Numbered from the stretch's first letter, positions 36,412 through 45,746 are shown. The stretch is DNA of 64,000 nt from Dyella_B jejuensis (GCF_044904675.1 NZ_JADIKJ010000010.1:1-64000), one strand, 5' to 3'. Notes: a model not told the origin generated them from the letters alone. Numbers and translations: made by a program.

Positions 36412-36885
36412 ATGTCGTGGATAAACGTAATAGGCATGCCGCTGTTGATCCGCATCTGCCTGGTCGTGCTGTTTCCGTTCAGTGCGATGGACAAGATCTT
36501 CGACTGGGAGGGCGCACTCAAGCAGGCCAACTCCAGCTTCCTCCCTGGCGGATCGGCATTGCTGGTACTCGGCATGAGCTTGGAGCTGCTCGGCTCGGCC
36601 TGCGTCATCGCAGGCTGGCATGATCGGCTGGCCGCGTTCCTGCTCGCCGGCTATTGCGCGGTCACCGCACTGCTGTATCACAACTTCTGGGCGTATCCGG
36701 ATTTCTGGCGCAAGGGCGACAGTGTGGCGCGCTCGCACTTCTGGGATTTCCTGAAAAACTTCGGGCTGGTCGGTGGCCTGTTGCTGATCACGTTCGGTAC
36801 GCAACTGACGCCGGTACAAGCGTTCACCAGGCATCCGCTCGCGTCCACCCCGGTGTATGCATCGCCTGCGGATACCGTGCCATGA
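36412..36885 (+). CDS. DoxX-like membrane protein
   Basis: A 157-residue protein with four membrane segments (about 8-30, 45-66, 72-90, 115-135). GAGGAGGCATCTCTG precedes ATG 36412. The pattern RICLVVLFPFSAMDKIFDW and YHNFWAYPDFW fits the DoxX/DoxD group, some of which couple substrate oxidation to quinones. Its stop overlaps the cupin start (ATGA). The location straight after a flavin oxidoreductase suggests it may take electrons from it. Confidence 0.8.
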   Translation: MSWINVIGMPLLIRICLVVLFPFSAMDKIFDWEGALKQANSSFLPGGSALLVLGMSLELLGSACVIAGWHDRLAAFLLAGYCAVTALLYHNFWAYPDFWRKGDSVARSHFWDFLKNFGLVGGLLLITFGTQLTPVQAFTRHPLASTPVYASPADTVP

Positions 36886-37355
36886 GCCATGTTTCTCGCA
36901 CCGCCCCGCCCGCATTCCACTACTGGCAGATATGGACCGACGAGCAAGGGATCAGTCGTCAATCCCGTTGCGTGCTGGATCGGTTTGAGCAACAGAGCAT
37001 GGGCGGTGCCGCGCCGCAATGGAACGATGTGCTCGGTACTTGCCAAGCCACCGTAATGTTTACCGTGCTGCCGGCGGGCTGGATCGGCGATTGGCACGAG
37101 AATCCCAAGCCGCAGTGGATCGTGCCGCTGTCCGGCCGCTGGTTTGTCGAGAGCATGGATGGGCAGCGCGTGGAACTGGGGCCGGGCGAGGTGTCGTTCG
37201 GTGGCGACCAAGATTGCGTCGCCGATGCGCACGGTCACAAAGGACACCGTTCCGGCACGCTCGGCGAACAGCCGGCGGTGCTGATGCTGGTGCAGCTCGA
37301 ACAGCCCACGGCACGCGGCCGGCCGGCCAATGCGGTGGATGGCGAGCATGGATAA
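36882..37355 (+). CDS. Cupin-domain protein
   Basis: A 157-residue cytoplasmic protein. Core cupin features are TVLPAGWIGDWHENPKPQW (first motif), PLSGRWFVES, and a second motif ending GHKGHRSG. It may be a metal-dependent isomerase, a small dioxygenase or a ligand-binding regulator; family membership alone does not say. ATG 36882 overlaps the DoxX stop, and the lactonase start lies inside its last codons, so translation is coupled on both sides. Confidence 0.8.
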   Translation: MSHVSRTAPPAFHYWQIWTDEQGISRQSRCVLDRFEQQSMGGAAPQWNDVLGTCQATVMFTVLPAGWIGDWHENPKPQWIVPLSGRWFVESMDGQRVELGPGEVSFGGDQDCVADAHGHKGHRSGTLGEQPAVLMLVQLEQPTARGRPANAVDGEHG

Positions 37356-38244
37356 CATTGAAATCATCGATCCGCGTTTTCGCGCCATGGTGCTGTCCAA
37401 TGCGCCGCTGGAAGAACTTGCGGACGGCTTCCGCTGGCTGGAAGGCCCGGTGTGGTTTGCCGACCACGAGTGCCTGTTGTTCAGCGATATTCCGAACGAT
37501 CGCGTCATGCGCTGGAGCGAAAGCGCAGGCATATCGGTATTCCGTCAACCGTCGCATTTCGAAAACGGGCACACGCGAGACCGCCAGGGGCGACTGATTT
37601 CCTGTTCGCATCGCGCTCGCTGCATTACCCGCACCGAATGGAACGGCCAGATCACGCTGCTGGCCGATCGCTTTGAAGGCCGCCGCCTGAATTCGCCCAA
37701 TGATGTGGTGGTGAAATCCGATGGCACGATCTGGTTCAGCGATCCGCCCTATGGCATCCAGACCGACTACGAAGGCGGCAAGCAGGAACGCGAATTGCCG
37801 GCTCGGGTGTATTGCATGGATCCGCAAAGCGGCGAGCTGCGCTGCGTGATCGACAGCTTCGAAGGGCCCAACGGCCTGTGCTTCTCGCCCGATGAAACGC
37901 GCTTGTACGTGGTGGAGACAGGGCTACAGTTCGCCGCCGACGCACGGCATGAAATCCGTGTGTTCGACCTGCAGGCCGACGGTCGCGGCCTGAGCGGCGA
38001 GCGTTGCTTTGCCGGCGCGCACGCCGACGGCATCCGCTGCGACCAAGACGGCAACCTGTGGGCCGCTACCGAGGACGGCGTGCATTGCTACGATCCCGAC
38101 GGCACGCTGCTGGGCAAGATCCATGTACCGTGTCGTGTTTCCAACTTGTGCTTCGGTGGCCGCAACGGCAGCCAGCTGTTCCTGTGCGCGTCGCAGACGC
38201 TGTTTGCGATCTACACCAACTGCCGCGGTGCGCAGCAGCCATGA
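37348..38244 (+). CDS. SMP-30/gluconolactonase-family lactonase
   Basis: A 298-residue six-bladed propeller hydrolase. Metal-binding positions typical of the family are visible: Glu in RWLEGPVWF, Asn in NSPNDVVV and GPNGLCFS, and Asp in AHADGIRCD. It would open a sugar lactone, the product expected from the GMC oxidoreductase four genes upstream. ATG 37348 overlaps the end of the cupin gene by 8 bp; ATG 37339 in frame is an alternative. The stop overlaps the next start (ATGA). No signal peptide. Confidence 0.88.
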   Translation: MDNIEIIDPRFRAMVLSNAPLEELADGFRWLEGPVWFADHECLLFSDIPNDRVMRWSESAGISVFRQPSHFENGHTRDRQGRLISCSHRARCITRTEWNGQITLLADRFEGRRLNSPNDVVVKSDGTIWFSDPPYGIQTDYEGGKQERELPARVYCMDPQSGELRCVIDSFEGPNGLCFSPDETRLYVVETGLQFAADARHEIRVFDLQADGRGLSGERCFAGAHADGIRCDQDGNLWAATEDGVHCYDPDGTLLGKIHVPCRVSNLCFGGRNGSQLFLCASQTLFAIYTNCRGAQQP

Positions 38245-39125
38245 AGGCGGGCCGCGTGCTGCGGCTGCGCTATCTGAGTCGCAATGTCAGCAACCTTGCG
38301 CGCGCTATCGCGTTCTACCGCGATGCGCTGGACTTCCAGCTCATTGCAGTGGCGCGCGTCGATAGCGCTTCGCTCGGCGTGCCAGGCATGCATGCGGACG
38401 TGGCCCAACTGCAATTAGGCCAGCAGGCGCTGGAACTGGTCGCATTCGATTCGCCCGGCCGGCCTTATCCCGGCGATAGCGGTTCCAACGACCTGTGGTT
38501 CCAGCATCTGGCCATCGTCGTGGCGGACATGCGCGAGGCGTACCGACAGCTTTGCCGTCATGCGTTCCAGCCCATCAGCGAAGATGGACCACAACGGTTG
38601 CCACCTAATACCGGCTCGGTCAGCGCTTTCAAATTTCGCGATCCGGACGGCCATCCGCTGGAATTGATCCATTTTCCGGTCACTGCAGGTAACGCCCGCT
38701 GGGCGCATCATGCAGGCTTGTTCCTGGGCATCGATCATTCCGCCATCGCGGTCACCGATGCCCAACGCTCGCTGGCGTTCTATACCTCGCTGGGCTTTCA
38801 GGCCGGCGTGCGTTCGGACAATAGCGGGCCGGCGCAACAGCGGCTCGATGGCCTGCCCTCCGTCGAGGTGGATGTCATTGGCTTGCAACCTGCGCGGGCG
38901 GAACCGCCGCACCTGGAGCTGCTGGCTTACCGCGTTCCGCCGGGCCGTTCGCCGAGTCCTCCGGCTGCCGCTATCGACCTGGCGGCGGATCGGCTGGTGG
39001 TGCAGTTCGATGATGCCGCAAACGCATCGGCATACCACGACCAGCATTCAACCACCTGGCCTTTATTGCAGGATCCGGATGGACACCGTCTGCTGATGCA
39101 GGCATCCATTGAAACGGATCACTAA
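38241..39125 (+). CDS. Double VOC-domain (glyoxalase/bleomycin-resistance fold) protein
   Basis: A 294-residue protein of two VOC domains. The first (about 8-150) has LSRNVSNLARAIAFYRDALD and FKFRDPDGHPLELIHF; the second (about 160-290) has IDHSAIAVTDAQRSLAFYTS and LLQDPDGHRLLMQ. Conserved His and Glu positions fit a metal site. Such tandem VOC proteins include lyases, isomerases and ring-cleaving dioxygenases. It closes the GMC-lactonase operon and converges on the next gene, with stop codons overlapping. Confidence 0.85.
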   Translation: MKAGRVLRLRYLSRNVSNLARAIAFYRDALDFQLIAVARVDSASLGVPGMHADVAQLQLGQQALELVAFDSPGRPYPGDSGSNDLWFQHLAIVVADMREAYRQLCRHAFQPISEDGPQRLPPNTGSVSAFKFRDPDGHPLELIHFPVTAGNARWAHHAGLFLGIDHSAIAVTDAQRSLAFYTSLGFQAGVRSDNSGPAQQRLDGLPSVEVDVIGLQPARAEPPHLELLAYRVPPGRSPSPPAAAIDLAADRLVVQFDDAANASAYHDQHSTTWPLLQDPDGHRLLMQASIETDH

Positions 39126-39526
39126 CGGCCGGAATCGGTCGATCGCCGACGGATCGGCGGCCCGACATTGAGTACGCTTCGGGTCAATCGCTCTTCATCG
39201 GTCTGGCCCATCGCAATGAAACAGGTGGCTTCGAACAATCCGCGCGCCACCTGGCGATAGGTGATGGAACCGGCACGACGCAGGACAATTTCCTCGATGG
39301 TCGACCAGTGTTCGCTCTTGATGGCATTGGAAAGCCAGCGCTCGGTCGTCCGGCGCGGTGGCATCCGCGCGAGCTGGAAGCCGTATAGCAGGGCGTCGGC
39401 GGGCACATCGCGAAGTATCGTTCCTTCAGGATCGATATCCGCGGCCTCGACCACAAAACGGATGGTGCCGCCTTCAAGCAGAAACCGCCGGAAGTCGCTT
39501 TCGCTCGGTCGCGCTCGAATGGCCAT
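39122..39526 (-). CDS. Hypothetical protein, 134 residues
   Basis: A charged soluble protein without membrane segments or signal peptide. ATG 39526 is preceded by GAGG at 8-nt spacing. I recognise no family. Visible features are an acidic N-terminal half (SESDFRRFLLEGG), a central RMPPRRTTERWLSNAIKSEH and an Arg-rich tail. Its stop overlaps that of the VOC gene on the other strand. The codon pattern is like its neighbours, so it is likely a real gene. Confidence 0.65.
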   Translation of the reverse strand: MAIRARPSESDFRRFLLEGGTIRFVVEAADIDPEGTILRDVPADALLYGFQLARMPPRRTTERWLSNAIKSEHWSTIEEIVLRRAGSITYRQVARGLFEATCFIAMGQTDEERLTRSVLNVGPPIRRRSTDSGR

Positions 39527-39686
39527 CGGGATGCCTCATTGCATCATCCCGGATTCCCGCAAGCATTTAAGCGCTGGCGCAAGTCGGACACAAGGGCTGG
39601 AAAGCAAACAGACGCGAGCGTTGCGTCCGAAATGAGGCACTCCTCGGATAATGCAGGCAAGCATTCAATGCGCGTTCAATATTCCA

Positions 39687-39710
39687 TCGGGCAAACGTTG
39701 CATTGCCCGA
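39687..39710. terminator. Hairpin downstream of the large AI-2E family gene
   Basis: TCGGGCAA pairs with TTGCCCGA around an 8-nt loop, 29 bp beyond the stop of the leftward gene at 39739. No T-run follows, so it is a weak terminator candidate. Confidence 0.4.
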
Positions 39711-39738
39711 ACAAGATCAACGATACGTCACGATAGTG

Positions 39739-41658
39739 TCAGCTTCGCTTGACGGATGCATCCGACGCGGTCGTCGCCGAGGGCACCGGCACCGTGGCGA
39801 TCGCCAGCTGCGCCGCTTCTTCGAAAGACTTGGCGACATGATCGACGCATGGGCCAGCCGCCATGGGTTGCGCGACCTCAAGCCATTGCGGCAGCAGCAC
39901 CGCGACGATGCATGCATCGGGAAGGCGCTGGCGCAGATCCTGCGCCACCTCGTTGATCTGTTGTTCTTGCCGGGCAGGCGACGCGCTGACCAGATAGACC
40001 ATGGACACCGCATCGCGCGTCGCCTCCGGATGCGCTTCCAAGGTAAAGGCGCGGATATCGTCCATGGAGAAATGGCGACTATCGATGCTCAGGTCGCGCA
40101 ACACGCGCACCAGCAGTTCGGTGGCCAGTTCGTCGTTATCCAGACCAATGTCGATGCACAGCGCGATTGATCTGGATGCCACCGCCAGCGGGCCCTGCCA
40201 GCGGCCGCTGACACGCTCGCGGCGCTGGCGCAGGCTGAGCGCCAACGAACCCTCGCCGAGCACGGAAGCGTTGCGAGTACGCCAGCCGGAGCGCACGCCC
40301 GCCTCCCCGCCCAGCGTTTCGATCACGCGCACTACCGCCCTTCGCGCTTTCAGCCGTTGCTCGGGACTGATCGCGCCCCGCGAAAAATCGACATAAGCCA
40401 GTTGCAATGCCGGCAACAATACGCTGTCGCAATATTTGGCGAAGGATTTGCGCTTGAGGAATTCGCGCGCGGCCGCAATGACCTCTTGCGAATCGCCCGA
40501 GAGCGTGCGCTGGTAGAACCGCTCGGGCATGGTCAGCGCCGGCGCATCGCCCAGCAGGATCTCCAGCAGCGCCAGCGCCTTGACGTGGCGACCGGCGACC
40601 ACCAGGCACAAGGTCAGCGGCGTGGAAAGAATCAACCCGGCCGCGCCCCACAACCAGCTCCAGAAGATCGCGGCCACCACCACCGCCAGCGGCGACAGGC
40701 CCGTGGTATGGCCATATAGGTGGGGCTCGATCAATTGGCTCACGATCACTTCGATTACCGCGAACAAGCCCAGCGTCATGAGCAGCAGCGACCAGCCCGG
40801 ATCGACCGCCGCCGCGAGCAGTCCGGCCAATATCGCGGCCAGCCACACGCCGACATACGGCACAAAGCGCAGCACCGCGGTGCAGGCGCCCCACAGCAGC
40901 GCGTTGGGCAGGCCGATCAGCACCAGTCCCAGCCAGATCAACAGACCCACGCTCACGTTGACCGAAAATTGCGAAACGAAGAACCGCGACAACCGTTCGC
41001 CGCCATCGTTGATCGCCGCCGTGGTGGCGCGCAGGTCCTTGCCGCCGATCAGGCGGATAAAGCGATCGCGCAACGACTCGTATTCCAGCAACACGAAAAC
41101 CAGCACGACCAGCACGATGCCACCAGTCTCCAGCGGCATCCAGATCGATGAAAGCACCCGGCTCACGGCGCTCAGCGAACTGCCTGGCGCGGCCGGCGCG
41201 CTTTCCGGCGCGGCGTAAGCGGGGACGACCAACGCGCCAGGCGCACCGGTGTATTGGCCAGTCAGGCCGATCACCCTGCCCGCCTCGCCTTGCATCGCCG
41301 CTACCCGTCCCATGGTGAGGTCATGCAGCATCTGCAACTTGGCATGGATGGTGGCTTCGTATTGCGGCAGGCTCCTGGCCAGATGCACGATCTGCGTGCC
41401 GATCACCATCATCAACCCACCCAGCACCAACACCAGCAGCAGCACCGCGATCAGCACGGATGGCGCGTGCCCCAGGCCAAGCCGCCGCCACACTCGCACC
41501 AGCGGCGCCATCAGCAACCCAAGGATGAGCGCAAGCGTCACCGGCACCAGTACATCCCTGCCGAAGTAAAGCAGCGCCAGGATCGCGGCCGTCGCGAGAA
41601 TGGTCAGTGCCCGCTGATTGGCCACGGCCAGCGGCGACGGCGCGGATTCTGGAGGCAT
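39739..41658 (-). CDS. AI-2E family membrane protein with a long C-terminal cytoplasmic extension
   Basis: A 639-residue protein, far longer than the usual 350-390. The first 400 residues form the AI-2E bundle: membrane segments near 17-60, 72-95, a soluble loop, then LETGGIVLVVLVFVLLEYES, VGLLIWLGLVLIGLPNALLW and HTTGLSPLAVVVAAIFWSWL. From about residue 400 a soluble region follows with no membrane segments, including LKRKSFAKYCDSVLLPALQL and two later stretches resembling alternating beta/alpha units (SIALCIDIGLDNDELATELL). The extension may be regulatory. The gene stands alone, transcribed leftward. Confidence 0.85.
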   Translation of the reverse strand: MPPESAPSPLAVANQRALTILATAAILALLYFGRDVLVPVTLALILGLLMAPLVRVWRRLGLGHAPSVLIAVLLLVLVLGGLMMVIGTQIVHLARSLPQYEATIHAKLQMLHDLTMGRVAAMQGEAGRVIGLTGQYTGAPGALVVPAYAAPESAPAAPGSSLSAVSRVLSSIWMPLETGGIVLVVLVFVLLEYESLRDRFIRLIGGKDLRATTAAINDGGERLSRFFVSQFSVNVSVGLLIWLGLVLIGLPNALLWGACTAVLRFVPYVGVWLAAILAGLLAAAVDPGWSLLLMTLGLFAVIEVIVSQLIEPHLYGHTTGLSPLAVVVAAIFWSWLWGAAGLILSTPLTLCLVVAGRHVKALALLEILLGDAPALTMPERFYQRTLSGDSQEVIAAAREFLKRKSFAKYCDSVLLPALQLAYVDFSRGAISPEQRLKARRAVVRVIETLGGEAGVRSGWRTRNASVLGEGSLALSLRQRRERVSGRWQGPLAVASRSIALCIDIGLDNDELATELLVRVLRDLSIDSRHFSMDDIRAFTLEAHPEATRDAVSMVYLVSASPARQEQQINEVAQDLRQRLPDACIVAVLLPQWLEVAQPMAAGPCVDHVAKSFEEAAQLAIATVPVPSATTASDASVKRS

Positions 41659-41886
41659 GCGTACACCCTGTTCCGTGAAATCGGCGGCGCCCGCTGGTGC
41701 CGCCGTCGCTAAATTACGCCTTCCGGAGGGGAAAGGACATGCCGGTCAATGACCGTGGGCGAGCCTCTGCCAAACACTCCGGGCTTGATACGGCGGAACC
41801 GGATGCGGATCGGCAGTTGGCCTTTATCTTCCGTGCCTTGCGGGAAAATAGGGTCGGTTGGGAAACTGCCCAAATCCGGCCACTCA

Positions 41887-42492
41887 TCATTTCCTCGACA
41901 CATACGCACAATCGGCCAGATACCAGCGCCACGGAAAATCCGTCGCTTTGGTGAGGCCGATGCGCGTGGTCTGCACCGGCTGCACTGGCGGCGGTACGCC
42001 ATCGTCGACCAATGCATAAGCGTCGCCGCCGACCAGATCGATGCCATCTTGCAGCTTGCTGATGCTCATCGCCTGGGTGAGGCAGGCCGGGCCATTGCAC
42101 AGCTGGCGATCGTTCTTCGCCAAGGGACGGGCCGCATGCATCAGGTCCAGCCCGGCCACTGGCTGCAGCGCGCGGATCAACACCGCCGAGCCTTCAACCG
42201 TTCCTTCGCACACCACATTGCTGCACCAATGCATGCCATAGGTGAAGTACACATACATATGTCCCGGCGGACCGAACATCACCGCATTGCGCGGCGTCTT
42301 GCCCCGGTAGGAATGCGCCGCCGGATCGTCGGCGCCGCGATAGGCTTCCACTTCGACGATCCGTCCCGCGCGGCCGTCATGGCATACCAGCAGCTTGTTC
42401 AGCAACGCGGGCGCCACGATCAGCGGATCGCGGCGATAGAACGAGCGTGGCAGCGGGCGGGGTTTCTTTCGGGATGTCGGCATGCTGGTCAT
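41887..42492 (-). CDS. 3-methyladenine DNA glycosylase (AAG/MPG family)
   Basis: A base-excision repair enzyme of about 200 residues that removes alkylated purines. Family motifs are RSFYRRDPLIVAPALLNKLL at the N-terminus, IVEVEAYRGADDPAAHSYRG with the catalytic Glu, and YVYFTYGMHWCSNVV. The length matches bacterial members. I placed the start at ATG 42492; ATG 42483 and ATG 42531 are alternatives with equally weak ribosome sites. It is divergent from thiM. Confidence 0.92.
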   Translation of the reverse strand: MTSMPTSRKKPRPLPRSFYRRDPLIVAPALLNKLLVCHDGRAGRIVEVEAYRGADDPAAHSYRGKTPRNAVMFGPPGHMYVYFTYGMHWCSNVVCEGTVEGSAVLIRALQPVAGLDLMHAARPLAKNDRQLCNGPACLTQAMSISKLQDGIDLVGGDAYALVDDGVPPPVQPVQTTRIGLTKATDFPWRWYLADCAYVSRK

Positions 42493-42580
42493 ACTAGCGG
42501 GCGATTTGGATGAGCCCCCCGTTGCGGGCATGCGCGAGGCGTTCTACATAGCAACAAACGATCGACACCTGGAACGACCG

Positions 42581-43384
42581 ATGACTCTTTCCTCTCCCGC
42601 CACCTACGGCGAACTCCTGGAACGGATGCGCCACGAATCGCCGCTGGTTCAGTGCATCACCAACTTCGTGGCGATGAATTTCGCGGCGAACGTGCTACTG
42701 GCGGCCGGCGCTTCGCCGGCCATGGTGCATGCGCCGGAAGAAGCCGGCGAATTCGCCAGGCTGGCTGGCGCGCTCACCATCAATATCGGCACGCTTTCGT
42801 CGAGCTGGCTGGACGGCATGCTGCGGGCCGCCGCGGCGGCGAACGAGGTTGGGCGGCCGTGGGTGCTGGACCCGGTCGCGCACTTCGCCACCGGGTTCCG
42901 GCGCCAGGCGATCGATGCGTTGTTGCAGCATCGTCCGACCGTGATCCGCGGCAATGCCTCGGAAATCATGGCACTGGCTGGCGAGGCGAGCGCTGGCCGC
43001 GGCGTGGATGCCGGCGATAGCGTGGAGCGCGCGCAAGCATCCGCCACCGCGCTGGCGCAGCGCTCGGGCGCGGTGGTCGCGGTAACTGGCGCGGTGGATT
43101 GGGTTACCGACGGCCAGCGTGCGTTGCGCATCGCGGGTGGTTCCGAGCTTATGCCGCGCGTCACGGCCATGGGCTGCGCGCTCACCTGCCTGATTGGCGC
43201 CCTGGTCGCCGTGGCGCCGCAATCGCCCCTGGCCGCCACGGCCAGCGCCCTTGCCTGCTTCGGCGCAGCCGGCTCCCGTGCCGCGCAGCAGGCAACTGGT
43301 CCTGGTTCGTTCGCATGGCGCTTCATCGATGCGCTCGACGCACTGCATGCGAGCGAGCTGGCAGCGCAGGTGACACCCGCATGA
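42581..43384 (+). CDS. thiM: Hydroxyethylthiazole kinase
   Basis: A 267-residue kinase, the usual length, which phosphorylates 4-methyl-5-(2-hydroxyethyl)thiazole for thiamine salvage. Signatures are VQCITNFVAMNFAANVLLA near the N-terminus, VLDPVAHFATGFR, VIRGNASEIMAL and the active-site region VTAMGCALTCLIGA with the conserved Cys. ATG 42581 gives the family N-terminus. Its stop overlaps the thiE start (ATGA). I see no TPP riboswitch in the short leader. Confidence 0.95.
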   Translation: MTLSSPATYGELLERMRHESPLVQCITNFVAMNFAANVLLAAGASPAMVHAPEEAGEFARLAGALTINIGTLSSSWLDGMLRAAAAANEVGRPWVLDPVAHFATGFRRQAIDALLQHRPTVIRGNASEIMALAGEASAGRGVDAGDSVERAQASATALAQRSGAVVAVTGAVDWVTDGQRALRIAGGSELMPRVTAMGCALTCLIGALVAVAPQSPLAATASALACFGAAGSRAAQQATGPGSFAWRFIDALDALHASELAAQVTPA

Positions 43385-44022
43385 GAAAGCCCTTCGATTT
43401 ATCGCTTTACCTGGTGCTCGATCCGGAACTCTGCCAGCGTCATTCCATGCTCGAAACGGCCCGCGAAGCGGTGGCCGGCGGGGCGACGATGGTGCAAGTG
43501 CGGCATAAGCAGGCCTCCACCGCCGAACGGATTGCCCTGGCACGCACCATCAAAGATGTACTGCGCGGCACGACAGTTACGCTGGTGATGAACGACGATA
43601 TCGAAGCGGCCCTCGCAGCCGGGGTCGACGCCTTGCACATCGGCCAGGACGATCTGTCGCCGGCCTTGGCGCGCGAAAGAATCGGTCCGGACATGATCCT
43701 CGGCCTGTCGGTGAACTCGGAAGGCGCGGCGCGCGCGGTCGATCCGATGCGTGTCGACTACGTAGGGGTCGGTCCCGTGTTCGCTACACCGACCAAGCCC
43801 GACCACGCGGTCCCGCTCGGGTGGGACGGCCTTGCCCGCGTCGTCGCCGCCTGCCCGGTGCCCACCGTTGCCATCGGCGGCCTGAAGCAGGCGCATGCCA
43901 GCGAGGTGTTCGCCGCCGGCGCCGACGGCATGGCGGTGGTATCGGCCATTTGCGGAACACCGGATCCGCGCGCGGCATCCCAGGCGCTGTGGGAGCGCAT
44001 TTGCCGGGCGCGTGCCGGGTAG
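43381..44022 (+). CDS. thiE: Thiamine-phosphate synthase
   Basis: A 213-residue TIM-barrel enzyme that joins the thiazole and pyrimidine phosphates. Diagnostic motifs are VQVRHKQAS (pyrophosphate site), LVMNDDIEAALAAGVDALHI, GQDDLS, VGVGPVFATPTKPDH and the closing PTVAIGGL. ATG 43381 overlaps the thiM stop. Together the two genes make a thiazole salvage operon, with no de novo pathway genes in the window. Confidence 0.95.
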   Translation: MRKPFDLSLYLVLDPELCQRHSMLETAREAVAGGATMVQVRHKQASTAERIALARTIKDVLRGTTVTLVMNDDIEAALAAGVDALHIGQDDLSPALARERIGPDMILGLSVNSEGAARAVDPMRVDYVGVGPVFATPTKPDHAVPLGWDGLARVVAACPVPTVAIGGLKQAHASEVFAAGADGMAVVSAICGTPDPRAASQALWERICRARAG

Positions 44023-44618
44023 GCTCGGCGTATTTGCAAGGCTTTCTGCATCAAAGGGTGGCCGGAGTGGCCGTAAGCACGTGCCTACATAAACCTTCCA
44101 TCACCTGACATGGACGGCGTAATGTGCGATAACAGCCGCGCCGGGAAGTCAGGCGCCGAGGAGGGGCCCCTCCTCAACATGGATGACCGATGCCCGACCG
44201 AGCCGCCGCCAAGGCGGCTCGTTTTGTATCCGCCCCTCCATTGCGACAATTCCGGCGGAAATGCGTCGGCGGAGCGGCCGCCGTGTTCTGCTGGCGAAAT
44301 CATTACCTCCCCATCCGCTTGAACCAGGCGCGACTTTTCGTGCAGCACAGCCGACGGAACGGCAATGGATAGTCGGATCAGCGTCGTCCTTTTCTCGCAC
44401 GACTGTCGACCATGTATCGCGCAACGCAACTGTCCATGCTTGAGCAAGGATGACGTTCGCAACGGAAAAGGCCTACGCGCAAGTGTGTCAGGTTGCACGA
44501 TGCCATGCGGGCATGATCGCTAAGGTGTTTTCAAGCGCATCTCTTCGTCCAGCACATGCGCTTGCCACGCCATGCCGTGGCGTGCTGGATGCACGGCAAC
44601 ACTCACAAGGAGTGAGTC
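44023..44618. other. Intergenic region between thiE and the secreted protease gene
   Basis: About 600 bp without a supportable gene. It holds a conserved-block-plus-terminator element at 44172-44226. The remaining 390 bp upstream of the protease should contain its promoter, but I see no convincing -35/-10 pair. Confidence 0.6.
44172..44226 (+). ncRNA. Possible small RNA 3' end with Rho-independent terminator (copy A)
   Basis: The block CCTCAACATGGATGACCGATG is followed by a stem CGAGCCGCC (44199-44207) pairing GGCGGCTCG (44213-44221) and TTTTG. The same block and stem type recur at 45826-45879. Conservation upstream of the stem is not expected of ordinary terminators and suggests a transcribed element, perhaps a small RNA ending here. 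It may instead just terminate thiM-thiE. Confidence 0.45.
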
Positions 44619-45746
44619 ATGACACGCATCATGTCACGCACGTTCCTCATCACGCTGATGAGCGGCGCATTGTTCGGCGGGTATCCACATCAAGTCATCG
44701 CCGCGGACGGAAACAACGAAAAGCCAACCACGGCCGGCGTTCAAGAAAGCTGGGGCGAAGTATCCGCGACGCAGGACGATCCGGCGGCCGTGAGCGCCTT
44801 CTGGTCTTACTCGAAGATGAAAGCAGCCGAAGAACTGGAGCCATCGGACGTGCCGCCATCGCTTCCCGGCCAGCCGGATCATCGCTATTGTCCCGGCATC
44901 GGCGAATGTCCGGATGGCGACACCGCACCCAGCGACTTTTTCGGTTACCTGCCTGCTGCAACACCTTACGAAGCCAACCTGCTGACGCGCGTCAACGGCA
45001 TCTTGTTTTTCGTCGCCGACCAATTTTTTCCGACGCTGCCGGACGTACCGCGCCATTGTTCCGCTTCGGTGATTCAATCGCAGGGCAGAAGTCTCGTGCT
45101 CACTGCCGCCCATTGCATCAAGGGCGGGAACGAATGGAGCACCAACTTGCTGTTCGTGCCTGCCTACAACGGGTCGCTGCCCGAAGCGGCGCGCGCGCCC
45201 TACGGCAAGTGGGTCGTCAAGCGCGCTTACCTGCCTGACTTTTTTTTACAGACCTCCAATGACATAGCCGTGCTCTCGGTATATCCCCAGCAAGGCCCGG
45301 ACGGCGAGCCGGTTTACCTGCAGGACGCCGTACACGGAGGCCTGGTGCCACGCCCCAACGATGTGGAAGATACCTTTCCCCTGGTGCATATCTATGGCTA
45401 TCCGGGTAACAACTGGAATGGCAAGGACGAACCGCTGGCCGATCGGACTGGCAAGCTCTCGTTCTGCCTGAGCACCAGCAAATCCAACGACAGCTTCCTC
45501 CTGAACACACCCAACTGCGGCATGCAGGTCGGCAACAGTGGCGGCCCATCCATCATCGTGCACGAAAACAGCAGCATCGAGCCACCGGAAGTCGTAGCGA
45601 CCGTCTATAACTCTCAAGCCAACGCGCGTCTGCTCAAAGCCAACTTCTGTCCGATTTATCGCGCGGCAGACCAAGACGCCGCCGTGATCGATCCGGACGC
45701 CGTTTGCTTGCCCCAAACCGGCACCAGCGGTTCTTCGCACCGGTAG
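44619..45746 (+). CDS. Secreted trypsin-like serine protease
   Basis: A 375-residue exported protease. The signal peptide is at about 1-29 (FLITLMSGALFGG core, cleavage near VIAAD). The catalytic triad is H165 in LTAAHC, D215 in SNDIAVL and S307 in GNSGGP. A pro-region-like stretch of about 110 residues precedes the catalytic domain, with two Cys in YCPGIGECPD. AAGGAGTGAGTC precedes ATG 44619. The target is unknown; chymotrypsin-fold enzymes of this type degrade extracellular protein or act on the envelope. It stands alone between two homologous hairpin elements. Confidence 0.92.
   Translation: MTRIMSRTFLITLMSGALFGGYPHQVIAADGNNEKPTTAGVQESWGEVSATQDDPAAVSAFWSYSKMKAAEELEPSDVPPSLPGQPDHRYCPGIGECPDGDTAPSDFFGYLPAATPYEANLLTRVNGILFFVADQFFPTLPDVPRHCSASVIQSQGRSLVLTAAHCIKGGNEWSTNLLFVPAYNGSLPEAARAPYGKWVVKRAYLPDFFLQTSNDIAVLSVYPQQGPDGEPVYLQDAVHGGLVPRPNDVEDTFPLVHIYGYPGNNWNGKDEPLADRTGKLSFCLSTSKSNDSFLLNTPNCGMQVGNSGGPSIIVHENSSIEPPEVVATVYNSQANARLLKANFCPIYRAADQDAAVIDPDAVCLPQTGTSGSSHR

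Noticed and set aside
41697..41954. An 85-codon frame between the AI-2E family gene and the DNA glycosylase
   Set aside because: It runs into the glycosylase gene on the other strand and has irregular composition and no recognisable motif.
42532..42580. Possible TPP riboswitch before thiM
   Set aside because: Only 49 bp separate thiM from the divergent gene, and I find no conserved THI-box elements.
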